The notes under the pieces are model-generated. The model saw only the letters and a list, made by a program, of their open reading frames with translations, did no database searches and was not told where the DNA came from. Made by a program: the position numbers and the translations under genes. This document shows, one piece after another, positions 28,435 through 38,693 of a stretch of 64,000 nucleotides of DNA; position 1 is the first letter of the stretch, and each line of letters starts with the position of its first letter. Source of the DNA: Nephrocerus scutellatus (taxonomy: Eukaryota; Arthropoda; Insecta; Diptera; Pipunculidae); assembly GCA_947095585.1 (NCBI GenBank), contig OX352766.1, positions 23,798,939 through 23,862,938 on the forward strand, written 5' to 3'.

Positions 28435-29120
28435 GTGAAATTCTTTGACGTTGTGGCCAATATTACGATTAAATTAAAAGGCACGAGTCGCTTGAGAAAT
28501 TGCTTAGTTCACGAAATTCCAGCCAATGATGATCAGATTACAGAATTTCCATATGAACAAGTCTTATATTCGCATCTTAGTCCTACATTCCGAATTTCAT
28601 GCGAATCACTTGAAAAATTGCTTTGCTCCAAAAAATCCAGACCATATTGATCATATTCCAGAATTTCCATAGGAAGAAGTCTTATAGTCGCATCTTAGTC
28701 CTACATTCCGAATTTCATGCGAATCGCTTGGGAAAGTGCTTTGTTCCAGAAATTCAAGACCATAATGATCATATTCCAGAATTTCCATAGGAAGAAATCT
28801 TATAACCGCATCTTAGTCCTTCCGAATTTCCGAATTGCATGCGAATCGCTGGAGAAATTGCTTTGTTCCAGAAATTCCAGACCATAATGATCATATTCCA
28901 GAATTTCCATAGGAAGAAATCTTATAACCGCATCTTAATCCTTCCAAATTTCCGAATTGCATGCGAATCGCTGGAGAAATTGCTTTGTTCCAAAAATTCC
29001 CATATGATCATATTCCAGAATTTCCATAGGAACAAGTCTTATAGTCGCATCTTAGTCCCACATACCGAATTTCATACGAATCGCTTGAGAAATTGCTTAG
29101 TTCAAAAAATTCTAGTTCCT
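28435..29120. repeat. Tandem satellite, about 118-bp unit, 5-6 copies
   Basis: The landmark CGAATT(T/G)CATGCGAATC recurs at 28591, 28709, 28831, 28953 and 29066, with an earlier degenerate unit from about 28474. Units also share GAAATTGCTT, ATCATATTCCAGAATTTCC and CGCATCTTA. The spacing is 113-122 bp. The open frames across it (28435-28650, 28839-29159) simply repeat the same peptide. Confidence 0.9.
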
Positions 29121-29149
29121 CATGACCAAATCCTAGTGGATATTAAAAG

Positions 29150-30050
29150 TTTGACATAACATCTGTTAAAAACGTTCCCTAACATCACTTAAAAACGCAA
29201 CATAAAATCTGTTAAATAGTGACATTTAACATTTGAGTTTTTGAACATGTTCCCACTTAAACCTTGGAGTGAGACGTTGTCACGTCAAAACTGAAGGTCT
29301 TCTCATTGGTTAAGCACTGCCTGTTGCCCTAGCGATAAACGCAGTGTGAATTCGTTGCAGTCACTGCAAAGATTCACCTCTTACACCTCTTCTGTTGGGG
29401 CGTTGTTAAATTTCACTTTGCCTTTTACCTTTTGTATATGAATATATGTTTTTATACAGTTGATAAAGGACACATCAACAAACAAATGATAAATATTATT
29501 TTAACAATTTAACAACAAACAATTGTTATAATAATATAACATAACAAATGTGCATAGCACAAATAATAGTTATTATAATAATAATAGAAGTCATAACAAT
29601 TTTATAACAACTGTTTTAGTACACACATAAAATAAAATTATCTAAAACTACACAAAATCATTTTTTATTAATAGCCTTTGGGGCTTAAAGCAAAAAAAAC
29701 CTTTACTAGAATTTTTCCTGCTGCAGGTTTTCCCAATTATCAGAAAATCTATGGGTTTTTCCGCAAACTTGTTGGTGATTTTTATTTTTATTATTGTTCA
29801 TAAGAAAAAAGTCATAAAACGTTATATTTATTACACATTTTTTTTGAGATAATGGACCTCAAAATCAAAAATTAGCATAGGCAAGAAAACTGGAACAGGT
29901 TGTAAGAGAGTTTTCCCAGCCGGGGTAAGCTCAGCGTGACCAGGGTTCAGAGGAAAGGGGTCGTTACAATAAAATTTCTATTTGTTGACTCTTCGAATTA
30001 TTTTCTTTATTTTCCTTGTAACTTATAATGTATTGGTTTACCGATGCGCT
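29150..30050. other. AT-rich unassigned DNA
   Basis: It begins with short repeats of AAA(A/T)C(A/T)GTTAAA and AACATT type (29160-29245) and includes an AT-rich stretch with AACAATTGTTATAATAAT-like partial palindromes (29490-29640). I see no coding potential and no element ends. Confidence 0.5.
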
Positions 30051-30064
30051 AGCCAGACCGATGT

Positions 30065-30450
30065 GTAGCCTGAGCCTAAGACGAGCGTAAATCCTGAGCG
30101 ATGTACGGGCGCGAGCCTGAGACGAGCGTCAATCATGAGCGATCGACGGGCGGGAGCCTGAGACGAGCGTCAATCGTGAGCGATCGACGGGCGGGAGCCT
30201 GAGACGAGCGTCAATCGTGAGCGATCGCTGGACGGGAGCCTGAGGCAAGCGTAAATCCTGAGCGATTTTTGGGCTTGAGTCTGATGACGAGCGTGCGCCC
30301 TAGGCGATGCGTAACCGTAATTTTGACACAAGCGTGAATCCTGAGCGATGCGTGAGCGTGAGCCTGAGACGAGCGTGCGCCCTAGCCGATGCGTAAGCGT
30401 AAGCCTGAGACAAGCGTGAATCCTGAGCGATGCGTGAGCGTGAGCTTGAA
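30065..30450. repeat. GC-rich tandem repeat, about 41-bp unit
   Basis: GAGCCTGAGACGAGCGTCAAT-type units begin at about 30071, 30113, 30154, 30195 and 30236, mostly 41 bp apart, then continue in more diverged form (GAGCGATGCGTGAGCG) to about 30450. The GC content stands out from the AT-rich surroundings. Two further direct repeats, GTTACGT(C/T)GTACGACGGCAA at 30452 and 30535, follow. Confidence 0.85.
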
Positions 30451-30559
30451 GTTACGTCGTACGACGGCAAGAATTGTGACAGATGCAGTGGACGACGACG
30501 GCAGCGGGGTGTTTCGGGGCAACCACACAGCGAAGTTACGTTGTACGACGGCAAAAATT

Positions 30560-30840
30560 GTGACAGATGTTGACTGTGATGTCTGCTAGCAACTAGACGC
30601 GTTTTAACTCGCTTCGCAGTTTTGTTGTTTTCTTCACTTCAGTTAATTTCCTAATCAATCTTTTTAATCTGATATTTGATAACACACCAAGTGTGAAGTG
30701 GTAATTTGTAGTGATTCTACCTTTAATAAACCTTGGAACTTCTTACGTCTATTATTTTTGTGTATCAGCATGAATAATCCAAAAAGGCAAAAAGGAGAAA
30801 GATGTCTGCGACCCATTCCAACAACTGCCAATAATACTTC
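30560..30840 (+). other. Probable 5' untranslated region of LINE-B
   Basis: This is non-coding sequence between the GC-rich repeat and the LINE-B ORF1. An ATG at 30771 opens a short Lys/Arg-rich frame that stops by about 30855; ORF1 continues in another frame. I cannot place the LINE 5' end exactly. Confidence 0.4.
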
Positions 30841-30845
30841 CCCCC

Positions 30846-31286
30846 TTCTGGTGTGATAAGTGTGCCACGCCTGCTCGTAAGTCTACGCGAGCAATTTCAG
30901 ACTCTGTTATTTCCATAGAGCTCAAAGAGCAGACGTCGCTACTTCTGGAAAAGATGGATGAGAGTGAGCAGCGTGTAAAAAATAAAATAGCCGGCGAACT
31001 TGCTGCAATAAAGGCAAGTCTTGATTCTATTGGATCTTTGGTCAGCTCTTTAGAAGCAGATCGGAGTGATATTCATTCCAAACTAAATCAGGTGTTGGGG
31101 AATAAGGCTTACAATGAGAAATAATAATAATGAGAGAGAAAGCTGCGTTACATGAAAAAACTCTCGCTGATGTCACAGCTGACGTAGTAATTTTCAATAT
31201 TTCAGCATATGTAGAAGAGAACCTTAAGCTCTATGTAAACCATCTTTGTCACACTTTTGCTCTTCGACCGTCTCCTATGATGAATG
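30846..31286 (+). pseudogene. LINE-B ORF1, N-terminal part
   Basis: The frame opens with FWCDKCATPARKSTR, a remnant of a Cys-rich finger. It then encodes a long helix with a Leu/Ile heptad pattern (ELAAIKASLDSIGSLVSSLE) typical of ORF1 coiled coils, stopping at about 31122. After one frameshift it continues (TADVVIFNISAYVEENLKLY) as the start of the RNA-binding part and ends abruptly at 31286, where Copia is inserted. Confidence 0.65.
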
Positions 31287-31546
31287 TGTTGAAATAAATA
31301 ATAAATTTATATTTATTTATTTAATACATTAAAATCATCCGTAAGTCAAACTCTCAACCCTGCATGTAAACGAAGTAAAACATGTTGTATTTCATTTATA
31401 ATAAAAGTCATTCTGACATTCCCGTTTCCTTCTCTCAAATATGAACGTCGCTATCTGTGAAAAATAAAATATAATTATCAAGTGTCTTTTTAGTAATCAT
31501 CGTCTTTTCTATTTAATTGGCTAATTATTATTGTTAAATTTCTACA
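31287..31546 (+). repeat. Copia 5' LTR
   Basis: It starts TGTTGAAATAAATAATAAAT and ends AATTTCTACA. It is about 50 bp longer than the 3' LTR because of extra sequence at about 31330-31385; the rest (from CATTTATAATAAAAGTCATT) aligns with few differences. Confidence 0.9.
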
Positions 31547-31560
31547 TGTTATGGGCCCAG
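31547..31560 (+). promoter_or_regulatory. Copia primer-binding site (initiator tRNA-Met half)
   Basis: The bases TGTTATGGGCCCAG directly after the 5' LTR contain the TTATGGGCCCAG block seen in Drosophila copia, where an internally cleaved initiator methionine tRNA primes synthesis. This is a family-specific hallmark and supports Copia classification. Confidence 0.75.
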
Positions 31561-31664
31561 AAACCCAATGCCAATAATATTTTCATTGAATTAAAAATTT
31601 ATTGCGAGATAATTTTCATCATAAGAATTGTGAGTTGCACGCGGTATTCATCAGCCATACAAAA

Positions 31665-31768
31665 ATGTCGTCAGTGGAAACGAAGTACAGCATTGCGAAG
31701 CTGGACAACACAAATTATTTTTTATGGAAATTTAAAATAAAAATGCTGATGGTAAAGGAAAATACGTG
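31665..31768 (+). pseudogene. Copia gag start
   Basis: ATG 31665 begins MSSVETKYSIAKLDNTNYFL, the standard Copia gag start (a DNTNYxxWK block follows), which is cut after about 34 codons by Gypsy-2 at 31769. Gag resumes at 37076 after the CGTG duplication; a single-base frameshift lies near 37111. Confidence 0.85.
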
Positions 31769-31992
31769 TGTTAGCTAATTTCTTAAGTTAAGAGAATAAG
31801 CCAATGGGTGTATTCCTACTGGTTAAGAGACAAAATCCCGTCATTACGTTAAACGCCTTTCCTTACGGGAAAGGCTCTGCAGCGTGTGTAGATGCCGGTT
31901 GGATGTCAGTCTAGTTATCGACGATCTACAAAACGGGCGCGTTGGCAAGTTCGGAAAACGTAAGTGCAGTTTTTGTATAAGTGTGTTTTACA
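31769..31992 (+). repeat. Gypsy-2 5' LTR (224 bp)
   Basis: It begins TGTTAGCTAATTTC and ends GTGTGTTTTACA. It contains TAAGAGACAAAATCCCGTC and CATCGACGATCTAC-type blocks (TTATCGACG here) shared with the other LTR. Confidence 0.9.
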
Positions 31993-32311
31993 AATCAGAA
32001 GTGAGATATTAATAAAGACCTACAAAAGATAAAAAAACAGTTTTATATTTGAAGAGCTCTATTCAGTGCATAAATAGAGTGTGATAAAAACCATATCTAC
32101 ATCATTAAATAAACAATAGTGTTGCATTTAGAAAACTAGTGTGTTTACTCTTGTTTTCCAATCGGTCAAATTATTTACTTTAGAACTGAACCGAAAATAG
32201 TTCGCGGCTATACGCAGCTGTGTAAATAAAAAATTATCAGTAAGATTTCTTGCTGGCGTCGAGTAGTCTTTCTTCTTTCTAAAGATAAACCTCTGTTAGA
32301 CCTTGAAAAAC

Positions 32312-33427
32312 ATGGCACCAACAAAGCAACGTAAGAAAAAGATACCAACAACAACTTCTGAAGCCGTTGTTCAAAGTGATTTGTCAAGGGTTGGCGAAGG
32401 CAGAGAAACCGACTTGCTTCTTCGCGAGAGAGACTTGTTAGATAGAGAGAGAAAATTGATTGAAAGGGAAAAACTTTTTGAAGAAAAGCAGAAAGGTTCT
32501 TCGTCATCGGTATCGCAAACATCAGCTGAAAGCGGAACTTCAGCATATTCGGTTGAGGCTACTGAAGTGTGTGTGTCAACAGTGTCAGCGAACTCTTTTC
32601 ACTTTGGAATATCCGAAGGAAGAAAATTGATTGCAGTATTCAATCCTTCTCTTTCGAATGGGTTAACGGCAACGAGATGGATAAATGCCGTGGAAAATTT
32701 TAAGCTTATGTTTGAATTGGACGATCGAACAGTATTGTTTTATGCTTCTCTTCGTTTAGAGGAAGCAGCGTCTAACTGGTTCCAAGCGCAACAACAATTG
32801 CTAAGGACATGGACGGATTTCAAAAGAGAGATTGTAAATACATTTCCATCTATTCCGGATGAGGCATCGTTGTTTGCAAAATTAATGAGGAGAACGAAAC
32901 GATCAGATGAGAGCGTAGAAAACTATTTTTACGAAGTGTTGGCGATGACTAGACAAGCAGGTATGAGCGAGTCGACGGCAATGAGCTACATAATTTCAGG
33001 GTTTCGGGACAAAGAAATAATAAATGTCCTCATGGCGTCAACAAGCAAGACTCTAAGCGAATTGTTAGAAAAGATAAAATTGTATGCCCTCATGAAAGAG
33101 CAGGAAAAAAGCCGTGAGTTGTTTGCGCGTACCGAAAAATTTTCCGCTAGAACAACAACAAACGCGCCAGAGATTCGCCATAATAATCGACAAAGAATTG
33201 AAAACAAACAAAGATCGTTTTATGACAACGGTTATCGCAATTATAAAAATAACCCTCATAAACAATTCTGTTTCAACTGTCGTCAGCCTAATCATATCGC
33301 TCGAGACTGCAAGAAATCTCGAAAAAGACCATTTGAGGGGAATAATGGTAATACACAAACCCGTTCAAGAAAAATTGCACGATTAGCTGTAGACGATGGT
33401 GACCAAAATATTTTACAAGTTAATTGA
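32312..33427 (+). CDS. Gypsy-2 gag, intact open frame
   Basis: ATG 32312 (MAPTKQRKKKIPTTTSEAVV) starts a 371-codon gag. A charged coiled coil at about residues 30-65 (RERDLLDRERKLIEREKLFE) precedes the capsid-like domain with WINAVENFKLMFELDDRTVL, FYASLRLEEAASNWF and FKREIVNTFP. One complete CCHC knuckle, CFNCRQPNHIARDC, lies near residue 328, followed by a basic tail. It is intact and of normal size, the only undamaged gene of the element. Gag would form particles around element RNA. Confidence 0.85.
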   Translation: MAPTKQRKKKIPTTTSEAVVQSDLSRVGEGRETDLLLRERDLLDRERKLIEREKLFEEKQKGSSSSVSQTSAESGTSAYSVEATEVCVSTVSANSFHFGISEGRKLIAVFNPSLSNGLTATRWINAVENFKLMFELDDRTVLFYASLRLEEAASNWFQAQQQLLRTWTDFKREIVNTFPSIPDEASLFAKLMRRTKRSDESVENYFYEVLAMTRQAGMSESTAMSYIISGFRDKEIINVLMASTSKTLSELLEKIKLYALMKEQEKSRELFARTEKFSARTTTNAPEIRHNNRQRIENKQRSFYDNGYRNYKNNPHKQFCFNCRQPNHIARDCKKSRKRPFEGNNGNTQTRSRKIARLAVDDGDQNILQVN

Positions 33428-33701
33428 GGAAAAGCGTGTTGAAGCGTTCTTAGATTTGGGAAGCGATTGCTCAACGATAAAGATCTCCATAGTAAATAAA
33501 TATGGATGGCAGATGAAGCAGATACTATCTAAATTGATCAAAGTGCAAAGTGTAACAAGTATAGATATTATTGTGGTTAGTGATTCTGCTCAAGAATTTC
33601 AAATGATCCTCGGACGAAATCTTTTAAAACATTCGGGAATTCGCGTTATATCGGAAATGAGTAGAAATGAATATTATATTAAAAGAAAAACAAGTTTTTA
33701 G
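33396..33701 (+). pseudogene. Gypsy-2 aspartic protease with altered active site
   Basis: Overlapping gag by 32 bases in another frame, this encodes a retropepsin fold with FLDLGSDCSTIKISIV at the active site and FQMILGRNLLKHSGI at the closing block. The active-site triad reads Asp-Leu-Gly rather than Asp-Thr/Ser-Gly, so catalysis is doubtful. The stop at 33699 and a frame break separate it from RT. Confidence 0.7.
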
Positions 33702-33749
33702 ATGTAAGCCATATAGAGTTCCATATCATCTACGAAATATTTTAGACAG

Positions 33750-34500
33750 TAAAACTACTAGTAAGAACTACTCGAGTGTAACATTATTGAGTGCTCAACC
33801 TCAGAATTTTCCAGTCCCACCATATTAATTCCAAAAAAAGATGGTGGTTATCGCATGTGCATTTACTATCGCAAGCTTAATTCCATAACGTCGCGAGAAA
33901 ACTTTCCAATGCCAAATATAGAAGAGTGTATCAACACGATTAGTGGTAGCGAGTTCTTTATTGTACTGGACTTAATGAGTGGGTATTATCAAATTGCTCT
34001 TAAAGAAGCTTGCAGACACCTAACAGCATTCGTCACTCCAAGCGGGCAATATCAGTTCAAAAGAATGCCATTCGGTTTAACAAATGCGCCAGCAGCGACT
34101 TATGGATATCGTTAAACGAAAATTTAAAAGTGAGCACATCTTAATAGATATGTACGATATCGTAATACATGGTCAAAGTGTTGCTTTATTAATAAAGGAA
34201 TTATAAAATTTATTGCTCGTGCTAAAAGAACTAAATCTGACATTAAATCCGAAGAAGTGCGCGTTTTTCAAAAATACTATCACGTACCTGGGACATTAAA
34301 TTAGTAAGAAAGGAGTTTCGCCGGGAGATGCAAAGATAGCTGCTATTCAAATGTTTGCTGTACCAACAACCGTGCGCGCTGTTAAACAATTTCTTGTCCT
34401 GACCGGTTACTTCCGTCGTTTGTTGAAAATTACGCAAAAATCGCAGCGCCCCTAAATTCACTTCTTAAAAAGAATATTAATTTCAAGTGGGGTGAAGAGC
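33750..34500 (+). pseudogene. Gypsy-2 reverse transcriptase, broken
   Basis: The open part 33855-34115 has YRKLNSITSRENFPMPNIEE, FFIVLDLMSGYYQIAL (first catalytic Asp) and FKRMPFGLTNAPA. The active-site box follows in another frame near 34140-34165 and reads DMYD where YxDD is expected. Further RT sequence (FFKNTITYL-like, 34262-34300) is frame-shifted again. At least three breaks. Confidence 0.75.
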
Positions 34501-35012
34501 AACAAAATTCATTGGGTTCTTTAAAATCAAGACTTTGCGAAAAGCCAATATTAGCAATATATGAACCACACCTTCAACATGAGCTACATACTGACGCTTG
34601 TTCAATAGGATTAGCTGGGGTGCTTATACAATTGAGTACTGAAGGAATAAAAAAAGCTGTGGCGTTTTATAGTAGTGCTTCTACAGAGTTGGAGAGTAAG
34701 TACCACAGTTATGAACTCGAAGCTTCAGCGGTGGTAGAATCTTTGCAACGATTTCGTTATTATTTGCTTGGTAAACGGTTTAAAATATATACCGACTGTA
34801 GTTCTCTCAAGGAAACTCAGAATAGGGTTGGAAATGAAGTAATGATCATTGAAATGCAGAAGCACGACTGGTTTTCCACCCTACAACGTCAAGACCGAAA
34901 CCTTCAGGAGATCATGTATGTACTAGCTCGACAGGTACACGCAGGGAATAATCGAAAGCACTACGATAAAGAGGACGTCATCAAAGCTGAACGACTGTTT
35001 AAGAAAACTTAA
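34501..35012 (+). pseudogene. Gypsy-2 RNase H
   Basis: The frame encodes LCEKPILAIYEPHLQHELHT with the DACSIGLAGVLIQ block, then AVAFYSSASTELESKYHSYE, and IYTDCSSLKET with a catalytic Asp. These define a Gypsy RNase H. After about residue 105 the sequence departs (NRVGNEVMIIEMQKHDW), passes through a GNNRKHYDKEDVI-like stretch from further downstream and stops at 35010-35012. Confidence 0.75.
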
Positions 35013-35013
35013 A

Positions 35014-35636
35014 ATGGGGCTCGTTTTGTTATGCCCAGGGGAATCGTCCCTCCAAAGCATGACTACACAACCTCATGGACGCGATTGGGTAGATCATTTG
35101 CCAGAAATCCAATGGGGCTTAAACAGCCTAAGACACCGAATCACTGGCCAGACTCTGCAAGAGCTCTTGTTTTTCTTACACCCCTCGGAATCAGTTTAAC
35201 AACCAACTAAGCAATGCTATTAACCAAGACATATCCGATGATGAAGGCGAAGATGATACAATACCTTTAGCAGAGCTCCGGGAGAAAGTACGAGCACACA
35301 TCAAGGAGAAAAAAGAGAAACAAGCTTTACAATTTAATAGACAACGGAAAAGTCCACAAAACTATCAGGAAGGAGATCTTGCGTTTCTACGCGCTGAACA
35401 TGCGGCAACCGGTGAATCATGGAAGTTACTTGCCCGTTACAAGGGTCCTTACATAGTCAAAAAGGTGCTAGGAAACGACAGATATGTTATATCTGATACG
35501 GATACAACTCAAGTAAGTAAAAAGAGTTTTAAGTCAGTGTACGCAGCGGACAAGATGAAACCTTGGTGCCATTTATTGGATTTCGAAATCAATGAACTCC
35601 ACAGTAGTGCTGATGATGATATCGTAAATGTTTGAA
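35014..35636 (+). pseudogene. Gypsy-2 integrase remains: end of core and C-terminal domain
   Basis: The first part (35077-35160) encodes GRDWVDHLPEIQWGLNSLRH, a block from the far end of a Gypsy integrase core; the preceding DDE residues are missing. After frameshifts the C-terminal domain reads YQEGDLAFLRAEHAATGESW, LLARYKGPYIVKKVLGNDRY and a Cys/His-containing end, stopping at TGA 35632-35634. So the catalytic core is deleted and the element cannot integrate by itself. Confidence 0.75.
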
Positions 35637-35689
35637 GAATTTTTATTTTGGTATGTAAATAAGTAATAATTTATCTTCGTTAAATTGAA

Positions 35690-36790
35690 GAATCTATCAG
35701 ATGCTGTGTGATCTTCGATAGGTTTAGCCAATGCTGTGTGCTTCAACTACTCAGGTTACTGTGTGATCTTCCTGAGGAATCTATCTGTTGCTGTGTGATC
35801 TTCTGATAGGTTTAGCCAATGCTGTGTGCTTCAACAACTCAGGTTGCTGTGTGATCTTCCTGAGGAATCTATCTGTTGCTGTGTGATCTTCTGATAGGTT
35901 TAGCCAATGCTGTGTGCTTCAACAACTCAGGTTGCTGTGTGATCCTCCTGAGGAATCTATCAGATGCTGTGTGATCTTCTGATAGGTTTGGCCAAGCTAT
36001 GTGCATGAACAACTCAGGTTGCTGTGTGATCTTCCTGAGGAATCTATCAGATTCTGTGTGATCTTCTGATAGGTTTGGCCAATGCTATGTGCATGAACAA
36101 CTCAGGTTGCTGTGTGATCTTCCTGAGGAATCTATCAGATGCTGTGTGATCTTCTGATAGGTTTGGCCAATGCTATGTGCATTAACAACTCAGGTTGCTG
36201 TGTGATCTTCCTGAGGAATCTATCAGATGCTGTGTGATCTTCTGATAGGTTTGGCCAATGATATGTGCATGAACAAGTCAGATTGCTGTGTGACCTTCCT
36301 GAGGAATCTATCAGTTGCTGTGTGATCTTCTGATAGGTTTAGCCAATGCTGTGTGCTTCAACAACTCAGGTTGCTGGGTGATCTTCCTGAGGAATCTATC
36401 AGTTGCTGTGTGATCTTCTGATAGGTTTAGCCAATGCTGTGTGCTTCAACAACTCAGGTTGCTGGGTGATCTTCCTGAGGAATCTATCAGACTCTGTGTG
36501 ATCTTCTGATAGGTTTGGCCAATGCTATGTGCATGAACAACTCAGGTTGCTGTGTGATCTTCCTGAGGAATCTATCAGATGCTGTGTGATCTTCTGATAG
36601 GTTTGGCCAATGCTATGTGCATGAACAACTCAGGTTGCTGTGGGGTCTTCCTGAGAAATGTATCAGTTGCTGTGTGATCTTCTGAGAGGTTTAGCCAATG
36701 CTGTGTGCTTCAACAATTCAGGTTACTGTGTGATCTTCCTGAGAAATCTATCCGCTGTTATGGGATCTACTGATAGATTTGATCAATGAT
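35690..36790. repeat. 88-bp satellite (about 12 units) in Gypsy-2 3' untranslated region
   Basis: The landmark TCAG(G/A)TT recurs at 35751, 35839, 35927, 36014, 36102, 36190, 36278, 36366, 36454, 36542, 36630 and 36718, a strict 88-bp period with one 87-bp step. Each unit has GCTGTGTGATCTTC twice. Two variants occur, GCTGTGTGCTTCAACAACTC and GCTATGTGCATGAACAACTC, arranged in runs. It lies between the last pol codon and the 3' LTR. Confidence 0.95.
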
Positions 36791-36841
36791 TTGTGCCTCT
36801 ACTGGTCACTGTGGACAGTGATTTTGTCGGATGGCCGAGTT

Positions 36842-37071
36842 ATTAGCTAATTTCTTAAGTTAAGAGAATAAGCCAATGGGTGTATTCCTACTGGTTAAGA
36901 GACAAAATCCCGTCTCTTCGTTAAACGCCTTTTCTTACGGGAAAGGCTCTGCACTGCGCAGCTTGCCAGCGTGTGTAGATGCCGGCTGGATGTCAGTCTA
37001 GTCATCGACGATCTACAAAACGGGCGCGTTCGGCAAACGTAAGTGCAGTTATTGTGTAAGTGTGTTTTACA
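36842..37071 (+). repeat. Gypsy-2 3' LTR (230 bp)
   Basis: It begins TATTAGCTAATTTC (one change from TGTT) and ends GTGTGTTTTACA, followed by CGTG. An extra CACTGCGCAGCTTGC near 36955, a few small indels and several substitutions distinguish it from the 5' LTR. Confidence 0.9.
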
Positions 37072-37075
37072 CGTG

Positions 37076-37791
37076 GAATTGTATTGCAACTATAGCGCCT
37101 ACGGAAACGGTAAGTGTGTGACGATCAATTAATTCACATTCGTAAGGCTACAACGTCGAAAGAGGCTTGGACATTGTTGCAAGATTATCATGACAAAAGT
37201 ACTGCAAACAGCAAAGTGCGATTGATGAAAACTATTATGAGACTACGATTGGAAGAGGGCGGCGACATGGAAGCACATTTGGAACGCATTAATGAATTGT
37301 TTCAACAAATAGTTGATTTAAACATCGAAATGAAACCCGAAGACTGGAAATCGGCTACTATGTTGGGAAGTCTGCCCGAAAGCTATGATACGTTGATTAC
37401 TGCTTTGGAATCGCGCAAAGAAAGTGAATTGACATCGGCAGTAGTGCAATCAAAATTAATTGATGAATATAAGCGACGAAAAGAAAGAAATGGATTCGAT
37501 AACGGTGAAGCGAGCGCACTGAAAGTTACACACAAACATAAAAAGGCATCAAATCATAAGAAAAAGGAGAAGTTGTGTTATCGCTGTGGTGGTCCAGGTC
37601 ATTTTGCGAATAAATATACAGCACAGGTAATCGATAAAGAAAATAAATCTGCTTTCAAGAAGAAAGTAAATTTAACAACTGAAAGTGATAATTATGAAAA
37701 TACACCAACCCGTCAAGAATTTATGTTCACAATAATCGGAACCACAAGCGGATGGTTTATTGATTCAGGCTCAACGTCACATATTACATGA
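37076..37791 (+). pseudogene. Copia gag remainder, zinc knuckle and protease start
   Basis: The frame resumes Copia gag after Gypsy-2. From 37114 it reads DDQLIHIRKATTSKEAWTLL, MEAHLERINELFQQIVDLNI and MLGSLPESYDTLITALESR, diagnostic of UBN2/Copia gag. The knuckle CYRCGGPGHFANKYT has Tyr in place of the last Cys. The protease start GWFIDSGSTSHIT carries a normal DSG triad, followed at once by a TGA (37789-37791). A one-base shift near 37111 breaks gag from its start. Confidence 0.85.
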
Positions 37792-38693
37792 AACAAAGCG
37801 TTGTTCGATAATTTGGATACTAATTTTCGACATGAAGTTAAATGTGCCAGTGGTAAAATTATCAAAATAATGGGTAAACGGTTTCAATTGAGGTTATGAA
37901 CAAATTCAATAAAGAAAATGTCTTTTAAATTGATGACGTATATTGGGCTCCTACTATCGTTACAGATTTAATTTCTGTGGATAAATTAAATGACAAAGGC
38001 GTCGGAACAAACGAGTTGAAATCACACTCAAAAGACAACAAATAGCAGTTGGTTTCGGGTACGGAGGATTATTTCTGTTAAAGTAAGTAAACAGGGTTTT
38101 AATTGCACACACACACACACACAAAAATGGATGAGAATGCTGAGTCTGCTCCTCATTCGGGATGTATTCATCTTTGGCACCGAATTTTAGGACATCGTGA
38201 CATCGAGGTTGTTAAAACATTATCAACAATTGGAAACGTCAAGGGTGTAAAAATTATACCGTGCGCAGATGAATGTAAGTGTTGTGATGAAAATTGTAGA
38301 GTCTGCTTTGAAGGAAAAAAAAACGCAAACTAAATTTCCGAAAAATGCCTCGCGTACTGAAAATGTGCTTGATTTAATTCATTCGGATGTTTGTGGACCG
38401 ATGAATACACAAACGCCATCGGGAAAGCGGTACATATCAACGCTAATCGACGATCGTTCGAGATTTACAACGATTTTTGCTGAAAAATAAATCAGAGTCA
38501 TTCGATAAACTCCAGCATTTTGTCGAAATGGTGAAAACATATTTTGGAAAGAAATTTAAGGTTTTAAGAACGGATCGTTCGAATTCCACCGGAAAGAAGA
38601 ACGAAATTGGAACCAAAAGGCATGTACGCAATTATGGTGGGCTATGATGACATTTAGAAGGCGTATCGATGTTTTAATCCGAAAAATCGGAAG
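37792..38693 (+). pseudogene. Copia protease end and integrase, deleted
   Basis: After a broken protease end (37792-38060), a microsatellite of CA units (38106-38123) precedes the pre-integrase zinc block HLWHRILGHRDIEVVKTL and CRVCFEGKK. The core starts with LDLIHSDVCGPMNTQTPSGK (first Asp) and is shifted at about 38490. It continues briefly (KTYFGKKFKVLRTDR, second Asp), then jumps to sequence that normally lies near the integrase end (CFNPKNRKVIV). So roughly the second half of the integrase is missing. Confidence 0.75.

Larger units (their letters stand above)
31769..37071 (+). mobile_element. Gypsy-2: LTR retrotransposon inside Copia gag
   Basis: LTRs (31769-31992 and 36842-37071) and a 4-bp CGTG duplication (31765-31768 and 37072-37075) define it. 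In order: gag (32312), protease, RT, RNase H, remains of integrase, then a 3' untranslated stretch of about 1.2 kb made of an 88-bp satellite. The integrase catalytic core is deleted and RT and protease have changed active sites. The second LTR starts TATTAGC instead of TGTTAGC. Confidence 0.9.

Noticed and set aside
28435..29159. ORFs of about 71 and 106 codons
   Set aside because: Created by the 118-bp satellite; the same peptide recurs with the repeat period.
35690..36790. Regularly spaced repeats resembling a CRISPR array
   Set aside because: Units are contiguous tandem repeats of 88 bp without unique spacers, in a eukaryotic retrotransposon.
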